In this document: positions 8,358-16,278 of the stretch, one piece after another
Position numbering within the stretch: position 1 is the stretch's first letter
How the letters are laid out: every line of letters begins with the position of its first letter
Assembly: GCA_034416335.1 (NCBI GenBank)
Contig: DAOULV010000024.1
Coordinates: 1-64,000 of the forward strand
Length of the DNA stretch: 64,000 nt
DNA from: MGML01 sp034416335
GTDB taxonomy: Bacteria > Chloroflexota > Dehalococcoidia > Dehalococcoidales > UBA2162
Reading direction: 5' to 3'
Notes under the pieces: model-generated
Told to the model about the DNA's origin: nothing
Seen by the model: the letters and a program-made list of their open reading frames with translations, nothing else
The model's database searches: none
Position numbers and translations under genes: made by a program

Positions 8358-8636
8358 ATGAACTTTCTGGACATGGGTTTCTGGGAAATCGCACTGATAA
8401 TTGTCGTTGCCCTTATAATCTGGGGGCCGGGCAAGATACCGGAGATTGCCCGTAACCTTGGAAAACTCATGAATGCCATGAGAAAAATGAGTTTCGACCT
8501 GACTACACAAGTCAAGAAAGAGCTGGAACTCGAGGAAAAGGAGTCCGATTCTTCTTCGAGCAGCAAGAAAAAAACGACAAACGATACGACCCCCCCCGCC
8601 GAAGATAAAGAGAAGACGGATAAGAATCAGCAATGA
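8358..8636 (+). CDS. tatA: Sec-independent protein translocase TatA
   Basis: The 92-aa protein has one N-terminal membrane helix (about 8-25), a hinge WGPGKIPEIARNLG and an amphipathic helix, then an acidic/Lys-rich disordered tail. This is the TatA/TatE layout; oligomers form the Tat translocation path for folded cofactor proteins such as FdhA, whose RR signal is encoded in the same region. Its last codon overlaps the tatC ATG by four bases. Confidence 0.92.
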   Translation: MNFLDMGFWEIALIIVVALIIWGPGKIPEIARNLGKLMNAMRKMSFDLTTQVKKELELEEKESDSSSSSKKKTTNDTTPPAEDKEKTDKNQQ

Positions 8637-9373
8637 GTGACAGCGGGAAAAATCTCTCCATCCTGGGACACTTCAGCGAAATGCGCAAACGCCTGGTAAG
8701 AAGCGTAATCGTTCTTATCATCACTATTATTATCGCCTTCGTCTTCTGGGAAAAATTAGTCGAAATCCTGTTGTATCCCGCACCTGGAGATATAACTCTG
8801 CAGGCTGTAAGGATGACTGAAATGTTCGGCACCACGATGAGAATATCTCTCGTCGCGGGGATAATACTGGCAATGCCCTACCTTACCTTCGAGCTGCTGA
8901 TGTTCGTTTCACCGGCGCTTACCCGAAGCGAGAAGAAGTACGTCTATATCATCCTTCCCTGGATAGCGCTGATGTTTATCGGCGGCGTAGTTTTCGCATA
9001 CTTTATTATGATACCCAGCATTACCGGCTTCCTCCTCAACTGGGGTGCCGACCTTGTTTCTCCGCAACCTATGTTCAGTGATTACATCAACATTGTAACC
9101 AGGATGCTGCTACTTTCAGGCCTGGTTTTCGAATTGCCGGTACTAACCACCTTTCTATCAAGAGTGGGCATCGTTAAACCGCAATGGCTCGCCAGTAAAT
9201 GGAGAGGAGCCGTGATAATAGCCTTTATCCTGGCGGCTATTATCACCCCTACACCCGACCCTATCAACCAATCGATAGTCGCCGGCGCACTTATCTTCCT
9301 CTACGGATTAAGTCTTATCCTGTCTAAACTCGTCTACAGGGAGAAGAAAGAAGCGGAAGAAATAGAGGAATAA
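8633..9373 (+). CDS. tatC: Sec-independent protein translocase TatC
   Basis: The 246-aa, six-helix membrane receptor recognises twin-arginine signals. Family signatures are visible: the N-terminal HFSEMRKRL (HLxELRxR-type), FVSPALTRSEKKY after helix 2, FELPVL in helix 4 and TPTPDPINQ before helix 5/6. No TatB-like gene is present, which is usual for minimal TatAC systems. Its link to fdh is functional, since the formate dehydrogenase requires Tat export. Confidence 0.94.
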   Translation: MSDSGKNLSILGHFSEMRKRLVRSVIVLIITIIIAFVFWEKLVEILLYPAPGDITLQAVRMTEMFGTTMRISLVAGIILAMPYLTFELLMFVSPALTRSEKKYVYIILPWIALMFIGGVVFAYFIMIPSITGFLLNWGADLVSPQPMFSDYINIVTRMLLLSGLVFELPVLTTFLSRVGIVKPQWLASKWRGAVIIAFILAAIITPTPDPINQSIVAGALIFLYGLSLILSKLVYREKKEAEEIEE

Positions 9374-9473
9374 AAGAAACAAAATCCTGAGAAAGTCCGC
9401 CGCGTATACCGGTATGAGTTAAATATAATACTATTCGGTTTGGTTGGAATACCGGTAAGCAATCTGTTACATC

Positions 9474-9561
9474 TGTCATTGCGAGGGCGAAGCCCGCGGC
9501 AATCTCTATTATCATATAGATTGCTTCGGTTCGCCTGTAGACGGCGAATCTCGCAATGACA
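9474..9561. repeat. Intergenic hairpin repeat, family B, copy 1
   Basis: An 88-bp imperfect palindrome that begins TGTCATTGCGAGG and ends with CGCAATGACA, with an internal TATAGATTGCTTCGG segment. Related copies are at 16055-16102 (half) and 18297-18383. Confidence 0.65.
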
Positions 9562-9592
9562 ATTAGACTAACAGGAATCAATTAACCGATTA

Positions 9593-9622
9593 TTGCGCCT
9601 GAGTGAGACTGTAGTATATACT
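9593..9622 (+). promoter_or_regulatory. Promoter for selC
   Basis: TTGCGC (9593-9598), an 18-base spacer and TATACT (9617-9622); the predicted start at about 9629 is five bases before the tRNA. Confidence 0.5.
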
Positions 9623-9633
9623 GAAAAGGCTGC

Positions 9634-9730
9634 GGGAGCGGATGAGTCCCGGTGGGCTTCGCGGACTTCAACTCCGTCTGGGGGGCGTTAGAGCGTCTTC
9701 GGTGGGTTCGACTCCCATGCGCTCCCGCCA
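9634..9730 (+). tRNA. selC: tRNA-Sec (anticodon TCA)
   Basis: A 97-nt tRNA with encoded CCA. Acceptor GGGAGCG (9634-9640) pairs with CGCTCCC (9720-9726); the anticodon loop CTTCAAC contains TCA, which reads UGA. The long variable arm (about TGGGGGGCGTTAGAGCG) and the T arm GTGGG-TTCGACT-CCCAT are as expected for tRNA-Sec. The eighth acceptor pair typical of bacterial tRNA-Sec is a G-G mismatch here. It supplies Sec for fdhA and selD. An antisense ORF across it (9582-9788) is spurious. Confidence 0.92.
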
Positions 9731-9871
9731 GATTTCTGTTCAACCTTTTTCTGCATACTGTTCGAGTTTGATTTTCAGTTGACTTCATCTTCCATCCTAT
9801 CCTATACTCAATAACCTCAGTTATGACCGTTCCTTTTTAATCAGAAATCTTGTATGCGTAGGAGTTACAAA

Positions 9872-10474
9872 ATGCCGACAATATTTGATTCATTAAGCGA
9901 GGATTTTTATAGAGCTTATTTCGAACCAGATACTAAAAAGAGAAAGAAAGCACTAGATAATTGGGTGAAGGACTCTATAAAAGTAATACAAAAAGAGGTT
10001 GAGAGTGACCTTCGTTCGTATCTTGAGCAAATACTCGAAACCAGATGGACGCCTGAAGGTTGGGAGAGTGGCGTTAAGAAATTCATACGGATTATGGATA
10101 ATTATAAGCTAGTGATGAACTTACAAATCACGGATACGAAACATATGAAATACACAAGAATTGTTAGCCCCGTAGCATCCAAGAAAAGAGATAAAACAAT
10201 ACAGCAAGCAGAAAAGATACTAGCAACAATGAACGACGCAGAAGCAGCGAAGAATATAATTAAAAAACAAAAACCAGTTGATAAACAACCCGTTGGAGAT
10301 AATGGTTGGGATGACGATGGTGGAAAAGGTGATGGTCGTTCACCTAATGACCAGAGGTCGGATATAATGAATCCGAATAATCCAGAGCATCAAGCTGCTG
10401 CCGATAACAGGAGTAATCAAATGAATCCAAATAATCCAGCTTATCATTCTTCCAGAGGTCACGGAAGAAGGTAA
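9872..10474 (+). CDS. Orphan protein with duplicated Asn-Pro-rich tail
   Basis: The 200-aa protein is not recognised. The ATG at 9872 follows an AGGAG site at 7 bases. Residues 1-120 are mostly helical and charged with no membrane helix; 120-160 is a Lys/Asp/Gly-rich linker; the tail holds two similar units, RSDIMNPNNPEHQAAADN and RSNQMNPNNPAYHSSRG. The gene is AT-rich and lies 141 bases after tRNA-Sec, a classic integration target, so horizontal arrival is plausible but no attachment-site repeat was found. Tandem MNPNNP-type tails suggest a binding or structural motif; function is unknown. Confidence 0.7.
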   Translation: MPTIFDSLSEDFYRAYFEPDTKKRKKALDNWVKDSIKVIQKEVESDLRSYLEQILETRWTPEGWESGVKKFIRIMDNYKLVMNLQITDTKHMKYTRIVSPVASKKRDKTIQQAEKILATMNDAEAAKNIIKKQKPVDKQPVGDNGWDDDGGKGDGRSPNDQRSDIMNPNNPEHQAAADNRSNQMNPNNPAYHSSRGHGRR

Positions 10475-10543
10475 AAAGGTTGTTTATAAACAAATGGTTT
10501 TTAATACCAACAACTTAAGAAACCGGAAGTAAAGGAGTTAAAA

Positions 10544-10837
10544 ATGTATGCAACGCTTTCTATGTTTTTTACTCCATCTGAATACCGTGTCGAGACCTTG
10601 AGAGCTGCAGATACATTATACGGATCAGCAATAAGACAGAAAGGTTTACACAACATTATCTTTCTGGTTGATCCTGAAAATCACGAATATGGCGTGCTGG
10701 CTCTATGGAAAACGAAGGCAGACCTGGATAATGCAGAAAGACAGACAGCGAACGAAGACAAAGAGCTGCTGCATTCAATCGGCGCCGATGTGTTTTCAAA
10801 ACAGGTATACGAAGTATATGAACCCACGGTTAAATAA
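10544..10837 (+). CDS. Small dimeric alpha/beta-barrel-like protein
   Basis: The 97-aa cytoplasmic protein has a beta-alpha-beta-beta-alpha-beta pattern resembling the ABM/dimeric ferredoxin-like barrel family (YATLSMFF at the first strand, EYGVLALWKTKADLD across the middle strands). It is preceded by AAAGGAG and an ATG at 10544. Members include monooxygenases and stress proteins, but no catalytic residue can be pointed to. It is followed by a second AAAGGAG site and a 7-codon ORF (10851-10874). Confidence 0.6.
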   Translation: MYATLSMFFTPSEYRVETLRAADTLYGSAIRQKGLHNIIFLVDPENHEYGVLALWKTKADLDNAERQTANEDKELLHSIGADVFSKQVYEVYEPTVK

Positions 10838-10865
10838 AGGAGTATAAACAATGCCACCGGTTAAA

Positions 10866-10898
10866 GAGAGTTAGAATTCAGAGTGAATTCTAACTCTC
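10866..10898. terminator. Bidirectional hairpin between converging genes
   Basis: A perfect 14-bp stem, GAGAGTTAGAATTC (10866-10879) with GAATTCTAACTCTC (10885-10898), and a 5-base loop. It includes the stop codon of the minus-strand gene at 10890. No T-run follows, so it may act as a barrier or RNA-stabilising hairpin more than a classical terminator. Confidence 0.6.
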
Positions 10899-11762
10899 GT
10901 CCAGTATTTTGTACATATCCCGGTAGGAGCGACCGAAATCGGGGTCGGCCTCCGGGAGTTTTTCTTTCAGCAGGCTCATCTTCTCGATGAACTGCCTCCT
11001 GTTTCCGCTTTTAACTATATCCGCCCAGGTCTCCGTGCTTTTTCGGAATAGTTCCTCCATCTCGGGCAAGCCGGGCAGGTTCATCTGTATCGACGCGTAT
11101 AACTCCGGGTCTTCAGTAATAACACTTTCCGCCAGCGTCAACAGCACCTTGTAGGTAGGTCCACCTATCGCCTTCATTTTTATCAGTTGTTCGAAGCCAA
11201 GCAGGACATCCGCCGAAGCGATGGCGATAAAATGCGAGAGCCCCAGCACGACAGCCATCAGGTGATCGTGCTCCTCCGGAGTCATTATCGTCACCAGCCC
11301 GCCTTTTTCGGTAAGGTTTCTGTTTACTTTGTCAGCTATTGTCCGCTCGGCGTCACTGGTAGGCGTAAGGATGAAATTCTGGTTACGGGCGCTCTTAGCT
11401 CCCGGACCGAAGACCGGGTGTGTCCCAAGAATAGTTACATTGTCCAGGTGTTCGTGCATCGCATTGACCGGCATAACCTTGACCGAGGTAACGTCCATTA
11501 CCACCTGCCCCTGTTCCAAGCAGGGTTTCACTTGCTTTACAACTTCGGTAAAATTGTCGATGGGTACGGAAATAATAACCAGTCCGGCATTTCTCACAGC
11601 CTGTGAGAGGTCCGTCGCGGTATCCACGCCCAGTTCGCCTCCGGCAGACCGCAGCTTTTCTTCATCTCTTCCGTACAGGACTACTTCCTTGCCGTCTTTG
11701 ATGAGAAAATCGGCAATCCACCGGCCCATTTTTCCGTAACCGCCTATTATGGCAACTCTCAT
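10890..11762 (-). CDS. tyrA: Prephenate/arogenate dehydrogenase-like protein
   Basis: The 290-aa enzyme has an N-terminal Rossmann domain (MRVAIIGGYGKMGRWIAD; GxGxxG variant GGYGKMG) binding NAD(P), DVTSVK around residue 90 and GTHPVFGPGAKS near 107, which is the TyrA substrate-site region with its conserved HP. The C-terminal helical dimerisation domain follows. The expected reaction is oxidative decarboxylation of prephenate (or arogenate) in tyrosine synthesis. The start at 11762 is chosen for AAGGAC eight bases upstream; an ATG at 11795 would add 11 residues. It has no aromatic-pathway neighbours here, so substrate is inferred from the family only. Confidence 0.8.
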   Translation of the reverse strand: MRVAIIGGYGKMGRWIADFLIKDGKEVVLYGRDEEKLRSAGGELGVDTATDLSQAVRNAGLVIISVPIDNFTEVVKQVKPCLEQGQVVMDVTSVKVMPVNAMHEHLDNVTILGTHPVFGPGAKSARNQNFILTPTSDAERTIADKVNRNLTEKGGLVTIMTPEEHDHLMAVVLGLSHFIAIASADVLLGFEQLIKMKAIGGPTYKVLLTLAESVITEDPELYASIQMNLPGLPEMEELFRKSTETWADIVKSGNRRQFIEKMSLLKEKLPEADPDFGRSYRDMYKILDES

Positions 11763-11871
11763 AATATCGTCCTTAATATATTGAAAAGAGGGCATATTCT
11801 GTTTTTCCGGGATATTTCCGGATATGAATATGCCCTGATTAACTACCCTTGCGCTCGCCTGAGACGGCGGT

Positions 11872-12072
11872 TTAGATATCTATTCCGCCACGGTGAAAAT
11901 CAGTATGCAGTTTGATATAGGTAGCGTACGGTTGCGCTTCAGATATCGGTATACCTGCGTCCACCAGGCAGCTTTCGCAGACTACCTTACCTTTGTGTAC
12001 GAACAGACCGCCTTTATGCTTGTGAGTTTTCCCTTCTTCGATATCCACGCCGCAGGTCTCACATTTAACCAT
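11872..12072 (-). CDS. Small zinc-ribbon-like protein
   Basis: The 66-aa protein has one N-terminal CETCGVD site and a CESCLVD site about 30 residues later, spaced as two knuckles of a zinc ribbon, with a His/Lys-rich stretch (GKTHKHKGG) between them. The ATG at 12072 lies 5 bases after GGAGGT; the preceding in-frame ATGs are too close to that site. Function is unknown; an adaptor or metal-binding role is possible. Confidence 0.65.
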   Translation of the reverse strand: MVKCETCGVDIEEGKTHKHKGGLFVHKGKVVCESCLVDAGIPISEAQPYATYIKLHTDFHRGGIDI

Positions 12073-12119
12073 CATAACCTCCATACCGTTTATGATTATA
12101 TTATAACAATTTTTATACG

Positions 12120-12554
12120 CTAGCGGTTCTTCTCCACGGTAATATCGAGCACGTAGGTACGTTCAGCCTTCATACCGCCTTCCCAGTCCTGGCTATATTC
12201 CATCGTTATTACCGCAGTCCCTTCTTTAACGGCTTTAAAAAGCCAGACATCCACTCCGGAAGCACCGACCAGTTCACTATCGGGTTCCTGATATTCATGT
12301 TTTTCCAGTTTTATCGCGCCTTCTTCGTCGTCTATTTTGTAGTCCCAGGTAAAACCGGTGCTGGGATTGGCACACATATTGGCACGTATCTTATCATTAA
12401 CCTCTATCTCGAATTCATTACCGAGGTTACTGGATTTATTCTCGAACTCATCACAGCTAACGTCAATGTTAATGATGATAGCAGACGAGAAACAGGATGA
12501 AAAAAGCGAAACAGCGAGAAGCATCATACATATTATCGGTACTTTGAACTTCAT
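12120..12554 (-). CDS. Chagasin-like (MEROPS I42) inhibitor lipoprotein
   Basis: The 144-aa exported protein starts with a lipoprotein signal (MKFKVPIICMMLLAVSLFSSC; lipobox LFSSC with Cys about residue 21). The mature part shows the chagasin-family loops: NPSTGFTW near the middle, the GASGVDVWLFKA segment and a final YSQDWEGG stretch. I42 proteins inhibit papain-like cysteine peptidases. AAGGGAG lies 7 bases upstream of the ATG at 12554. It would be anchored outside the cytoplasmic membrane; its target is not apparent from neighbours. Confidence 0.8.
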   Translation of the reverse strand: MKFKVPIICMMLLAVSLFSSCFSSAIIINIDVSCDEFENKSSNLGNEFEIEVNDKIRANMCANPSTGFTWDYKIDDEEGAIKLEKHEYQEPDSELVGASGVDVWLFKAVKEGTAVITMEYSQDWEGGMKAERTYVLDITVEKNR

Positions 12555-12650
12555 ACACACTCCCTTGAATAAGATTCGACTGGAATTACCCAATACTAAT
12601 CAAGGTAGGATTGAAAAGTCAATGGAATGAAATATGATGGAAACTCCGGC

Positions 12651-12893
12651 TCAGTGGGTTGCCTTCAATTTTTCTTTGCCTTTAGTGCCACTGAGTTTGT
12701 CATACCAATCATTAACCAACCGGCAGCCGTTATAAGTTTTCTGATTACGCATTTTCATTTTAAGCGGATCACCCCCGGATGAACGCATGCATAATCGGCA
12801 GGTCAGACCGGAGATAGTATACCACCGGCACTTATTTTCCTGCCGGATTTTATTGCACAGCAATATGGCGACTGATTTCCTGATATTGCTCAT
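12651..12893 (-). CDS. Small cysteine-rich protein, unknown
   Basis: The 80-aa protein has five Cys: C13, C22, then CRLC (about 32-35) and one in NGCRLV. The composition and spacing suggest a metal or Fe-S site, but the family is not recognised. It is the last of a run of small minus-strand genes (13451 to 12651) that contains another zinc-ribbon protein. The start is uncertain. Confidence 0.5.
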   Translation of the reverse strand: MSNIRKSVAILLCNKIRQENKCRWYTISGLTCRLCMRSSGGDPLKMKMRNQKTYNGCRLVNDWYDKLSGTKGKEKLKATH

Positions 12894-12983
12894 GGGACTG
12901 AAAGTATTATATCAGCGAAGGACGGATAGTGAAAGTTTTATGAGGATATAATCAGGCGATGCCGGGAAACGCGAACTAATCTA

Positions 12984-13166
12984 TTAACAATGCGTTGCCG
13001 CGGATTCCTTCTCGGTATCGGAAGGATTTACATTCTTGCGTACGGCCTTTCCTATTTCCACCCTGTTTGAGCACATCAGGCATTTTTCGTAAATGGTATT
13101 GTCTTCTTCTTCAAGATAGGTGGTTCCGCCGCACCTGGAGCACCCTTTATATCTCCACTTCACCAT
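12984..13166 (-). CDS. Small zinc-ribbon protein
   Basis: The 60-aa protein contains CSRCGGTTYLEEEDNTIYEKC followed by LMC, i.e. two CxxC knuckles 16 residues apart, the pattern of a zinc ribbon that reads like a FYDLN/DksA-type treble clef fragment. The start at 13166 is chosen because the better ribosome site (GGAGGAGG) is about 18 bases upstream inside the preceding small ORF, implying translational coupling; a longer 89-codon reading overlaps that ORF. A role in binding nucleic acid or protein is possible. Confidence 0.6.
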   Translation of the reverse strand: MVKWRYKGCSRCGGTTYLEEEDNTIYEKCLMCSNRVEIGKAVRKNVNPSDTEKESAATHC

Positions 13167-13170
13167 TCCT

Positions 13171-13284
13171 TCAGCTGCCTGCCTCCTCCAGTTTTTTAAT
13201 ACTGGCTTTAAGCAGACGCTTCCGGCGCAGAGCTTCTTCCGCGTATTTTTCAAGTTCGGTCTTTACACCTGTGTTTTCAGCCAT
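13171..13284 (-). CDS. 37-aa basic helical small protein
   Basis: It starts with ATG at 13284 and ends with TGA at 13171, giving a charged, helix-favouring peptide (MAENTGVKTELEKYAEEALR, then two Arg/Lys-rich turns ending EEAGS). It is too short for automated calling but its stop lies four bases before the zinc-ribbon gene's ATG and its 3' end carries that gene's GGAGGAGG site. A weak AGGAAAA site precedes it. Function is unknown. Confidence 0.45.
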   Translation of the reverse strand: MAENTGVKTELEKYAEEALRRKRLLKASIKKLEEAGS

Positions 13285-13346
13285 TGTTTTACCTGCTTTT
13301 CCTTGTATTCCATATATCAACAACCCGAAGGGCATTTCTATGAATG

Positions 13347-13451
13347 TCAGGAAGGAGGTCCGCCTTTACGGAAAGCATAATACGTATAAGCGAGTACGAC
13401 TGCTATTATTGCGGCTAATACTAATCCCATTAATAAATATCTTAAAGTAAT
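13347..13451 (-). CDS. 34-aa single-pass membrane microprotein
   Basis: A 35-codon frame ending in TGA at 13347 encodes one hydrophobic helix (LLMGLVLAAIIAVVLAYTYY) followed by FRKGGPPS. An ATG is available at 13430 (27 aa); an ATT at 13451 lies 7 bases after GGAG and would give 34 aa. The positive-out-of-helix end predicts a cytoplasmic C-terminus. It resembles the small single-helix accessory subunits of membrane enzymes in layout only. Confidence 0.45.
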   Translation of the reverse strand: MTLRYLLMGLVLAAIIAVVLAYTYYAFRKGGPPS

Positions 13452-13544
13452 ATGCTGACTCCGTATGTGATAAAGGTCGTAATAGGCTGGCGAGAAATGT
13501 TATTATTTAAAAATAAACGGAAAACAAACGATATGAGGAACGAA

Positions 13545-14579
13545 ATGGAATACCGGGCAAGTAATATATTGAAGAGCAGGATAGGTGAAGCGATTGTAGA
13601 AACCACCCTGTTAAACTTTGGATATCGGGTGGAAAGAATAGCCAGCACTCTACCGGAAGAGGCGGACGGCCCGATTTCAGCGCCGGACTTTCTGGTAACC
13701 GACCCGAATGATGATAAGCAGACTTACCTGCAGGTAATACTGGACCCTCCTGAGCCGATGAAGGTGCGAATAGAAAAAGCTCGGGTGGATTTCTTGAGGC
13801 ATAACTACCCTGACACCCTGCTGGTTTTCGTATCCGCCTTTAACGGCAGTATCAACTGCCTGGAAACACCAGACCCCGTCCTCAACGACGACAGGCTGAA
13901 TAACGAAGGTTTCTACGAACTGGAGCTGCTGGCTGACGAATGGAAACCTCTCTGGGACTATTTCCCGATGGTAGCCAAGGGTGAAAAAACGGATTCGTTA
14001 TGGTACTCGCTGAAGGATGTACTCAGCGACTTCGGTGCCAACAGGTTGACCCGGAACAAGGATAACGAGTTCTTTGCCGAAGAAAAAGAATCGTTGAAAG
14101 CATATATAGAGAAGCACTGGCACCCGGGTATGATGGACCATAATATAAACAGGATAGACCCGGAGTATACGGGAATCGGTGAAGTCTGGGAACACGCACT
14201 TGCCATACATGCCTTCAGGTTTGCCTTCGAAATGTGCGGCGATGAAAATTTGGACCACCCGGCCTTCAGCCAGGTAATGGACAAGGTACTGGGAAAAATC
14301 GGTGAAAGATTTATTACCATTCCCTACCAGGATATCAAGAAAGCTCTGACCGAACACCCCGAGTTATACAAAAAGCTGCAGGAACTGGAAGAAAAGGTCG
14401 CCGCCGCTCCGCCGTATGACGCCGGAGCGGTTATGATGGGAGGGCTGCTTGAGATAATACCGCCGGGTGTGGGTACGGCTTACGTCCTGCCAGAAAAAGA
14501 TACGGGCGGTGAAGTCATCGAGGTGGATTTTCATACCGTCCTCGGGCTGCTGCAGAGGCGAAATTGCCTGTATGATTAG
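13545..14579 (+). CDS. Uncharacterised protein with possible PD-(D/E)XK-like N-terminus
   Basis: The 344-aa soluble protein is not recognised. The ATG at 13545 follows GAGGA at 7 bases; three earlier in-frame ATGs lack such a site. The N-terminal 90 residues contain an acidic residue in IGEAIVETTLLNFGYRVERI, then APDFLVTD and QTYLQVIL: a helix, an acidic turn and a strand in the order seen in restriction-endonuclease folds, but with Gln at the usual Glu. The middle is helical; the C-terminal 50 residues are a small beta domain (GVGTAYVLPEKDTGGEV). No partner gene suggests a defence role. Confidence 0.6.
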   Translation: MEYRASNILKSRIGEAIVETTLLNFGYRVERIASTLPEEADGPISAPDFLVTDPNDDKQTYLQVILDPPEPMKVRIEKARVDFLRHNYPDTLLVFVSAFNGSINCLETPDPVLNDDRLNNEGFYELELLADEWKPLWDYFPMVAKGEKTDSLWYSLKDVLSDFGANRLTRNKDNEFFAEEKESLKAYIEKHWHPGMMDHNINRIDPEYTGIGEVWEHALAIHAFRFAFEMCGDENLDHPAFSQVMDKVLGKIGERFITIPYQDIKKALTEHPELYKKLQELEEKVAAAPPYDAGAVMMGGLLEIIPPGVGTAYVLPEKDTGGEVIEVDFHTVLGLLQRRNCLYD

Positions 14580-14676
14580 CGAAGCGTAACCCGATTTCAT
14601 TGGGACTCGCAATGGTGGATTTTTCGTATTATAATATACACCTGAAAACAAAACACCTGTTAATGGAGGAATTGAT

Positions 14677-16044
14677 ATGGCAGACAATTATATAACCGAA
14701 CCGGCACAGGATATTAAGGTACTTACCGAAGCGGAGGTCGTGGTGGTCGGAGGAGGTCCCGGAGGACATTCAGCGGCTGTTGCCGCGGCAAGGAACGGGG
14801 CCAAAACAGTACTGGTGGAGAGATACGGACACCTCGGCGGAATGGCAACCGGAGGTATCGTTATCCAGATCCCTCACATGAGTGACGGCACTGAAAACCA
14901 GCAGATAGCCGGTCTTACACAGGAATGGATAGACAGGCTGGAACCCATCGGCGGCGTGCTGGTACCGCACCGGAGTGATATCGGTTCCTCCGATGAAAAA
15001 CTGGTCTCGTACTGGCGCAGGTTCATGGGCAATGTGAACCGGGGCAGGATTGAATACACCGCCTGGGTGGACCCGGAACTCACCAAGTGCATACTGAACG
15101 ATATGGTGGAAGAAGCGGGAATCAAACTACTGCTGCACTCCTGGGGCACTCGGGCGATTACCGAAGGCAACAACGTGACGGGTATCATCTTCGAAAGCAA
15201 GTCCGGCCGGCAGGCTGTCACGGGCAAGGTTATTATCGACGGCACCGGCGACGGCGACCTGCTGCCTTCATCCGGAGCGGAATGGGAAGGCGGTTTCGAC
15301 CCGTCGATCAGAAGCTCGATGCTCGCTCTGGTATTCCGAATCGGCAACTGCGATTACCAGAAGTACTGCGACTTCAAGGAATCGCAGCCGGAGAAAGCCC
15401 AGGAAATAATGAAAGAGATAGTGGAAGTCGCCGGCACCCGTCTCCTGCCGCTGCCGACGCCACGTAACGACGTGATGTGGGTAAATAACTGGATACCGAA
15501 CCTCGATAACCTCAACGTTGAACACCTGACTGAGCTCGAAGTAAGCATGAGGAAGATGATGCGCAAGGGACATGCCATCATGAAAAAGAGCATACCCGGC
15601 TTCGAAGACAGTTTCATACTGGATACAGCCTCACAGACCGGAACGCGGGGAGGACGAAGGGTTGTCGGGGAAACCAGGATTACCGATGAAGATATAAAGA
15701 GCGGAAAACAGTACGAAGATACCATAGCCGTTATCCCGCGCATGGGTCCGCCGCAGGAGTCCGGTGGTAAATTTGTAAACATTCCTTACCGCTGTCTGGT
15801 ACCGGTGAAAATGGACGGTCTGCTGGTTGCCGGACGCAGTTTCTCCTCCGACGGTGCTGGCAACAATATGGCAAACCTGATCCCCCACTGCATAGCTATG
15901 GGTCAGGCAGCCGGTGTCGCAGCCGCAATGGCGGTTAAGGAAGGTATACAGCCGAGGCAGGTAAATTACCGGAAGCTCCAGGATACTCTAATGGACCAGG
16001 ACGTACCGCTTCCCGGAGTAGAGCTGGCCGCAGTGAAGGCTTAA
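14677..16044 (+). CDS. FAD-dependent oxidoreductase (FAD_oxidored family)
   Basis: The 455-aa flavoprotein has an N-terminal dinucleotide-binding fold VVVGGGPGGHSAAVAAARNG (GxGxxG at about 27-32) with acidic E at the end of the second strand, a middle IIDGTGDGDL motif and a C-terminal LVAGRSFSSDGAGNNM region that closes the FAD site. These match the FAD-dependent oxidoreductase family often linked to fumarate-reductase-like or HdrA-like proteins. TGGAGGA lies 6 bases upstream. It stands alone; substrate is unknown. Its stop is followed by hairpin repeats. Confidence 0.8.
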   Translation: MADNYITEPAQDIKVLTEAEVVVVGGGPGGHSAAVAAARNGAKTVLVERYGHLGGMATGGIVIQIPHMSDGTENQQIAGLTQEWIDRLEPIGGVLVPHRSDIGSSDEKLVSYWRRFMGNVNRGRIEYTAWVDPELTKCILNDMVEEAGIKLLLHSWGTRAITEGNNVTGIIFESKSGRQAVTGKVIIDGTGDGDLLPSSGAEWEGGFDPSIRSSMLALVFRIGNCDYQKYCDFKESQPEKAQEIMKEIVEVAGTRLLPLPTPRNDVMWVNNWIPNLDNLNVEHLTELEVSMRKMMRKGHAIMKKSIPGFEDSFILDTASQTGTRGGRRVVGETRITDEDIKSGKQYEDTIAVIPRMGPPQESGGKFVNIPYRCLVPVKMDGLLVAGRSFSSDGAGNNMANLIPHCIAMGQAAGVAAAMAVKEGIQPRQVNYRKLQDTLMDQDVPLPGVELAAVKA

Positions 16045-16054
16045 TCCTTAGAGA

Positions 16055-16102
16055 TTTATATAGATTGCTACGCCCCGAAGAAATCGGGGCGTAGCAATGA
16101 CA
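16055..16102. repeat. Hairpin repeat, family B, half copy
   Basis: It contains TATAGATTGCTACGCCCCGA paired with TCGGGGCGTAGCAATGACA. It matches the right half of the copies at 9474 and 18297. It lies just after the FAD oxidoreductase and may help end its transcript. Confidence 0.5.
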
Positions 16103-16111
16103 GGCACTCTT

Positions 16112-16259
16112 TGTCATTCCGTACTTGACCTGCCCGCCGTAAAAGACTTTGGCAGGCGGGTATGGAATCCAGGAATATTCTCCGGCAAATATACCGACAG
16201 AATATCGCAGATGTTTTTTACTCCGGGAATTCTGGATTCCAGCCTTCGCTGGAATGACG
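16112..16259. repeat. Long hairpin repeat, family A, copy 1
   Basis: It begins TGTCATTCCG and ends GGAATGAC; near the middle is an AATATCGCAGATGTTTTTTA core followed by AATTCTGGATTCC. The ends are complementary and internal short hairpins are present. Copies are at 16279-16417 and 21039-21155. Confidence 0.7.
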
Positions 16260-16278
16260 GATTCTATACGCTTAACTA

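Noticed and set aside
9582..9788. Minus-strand ORF across tRNA-Sec
   Set aside because: It is the antisense of selC; no ribosome site.
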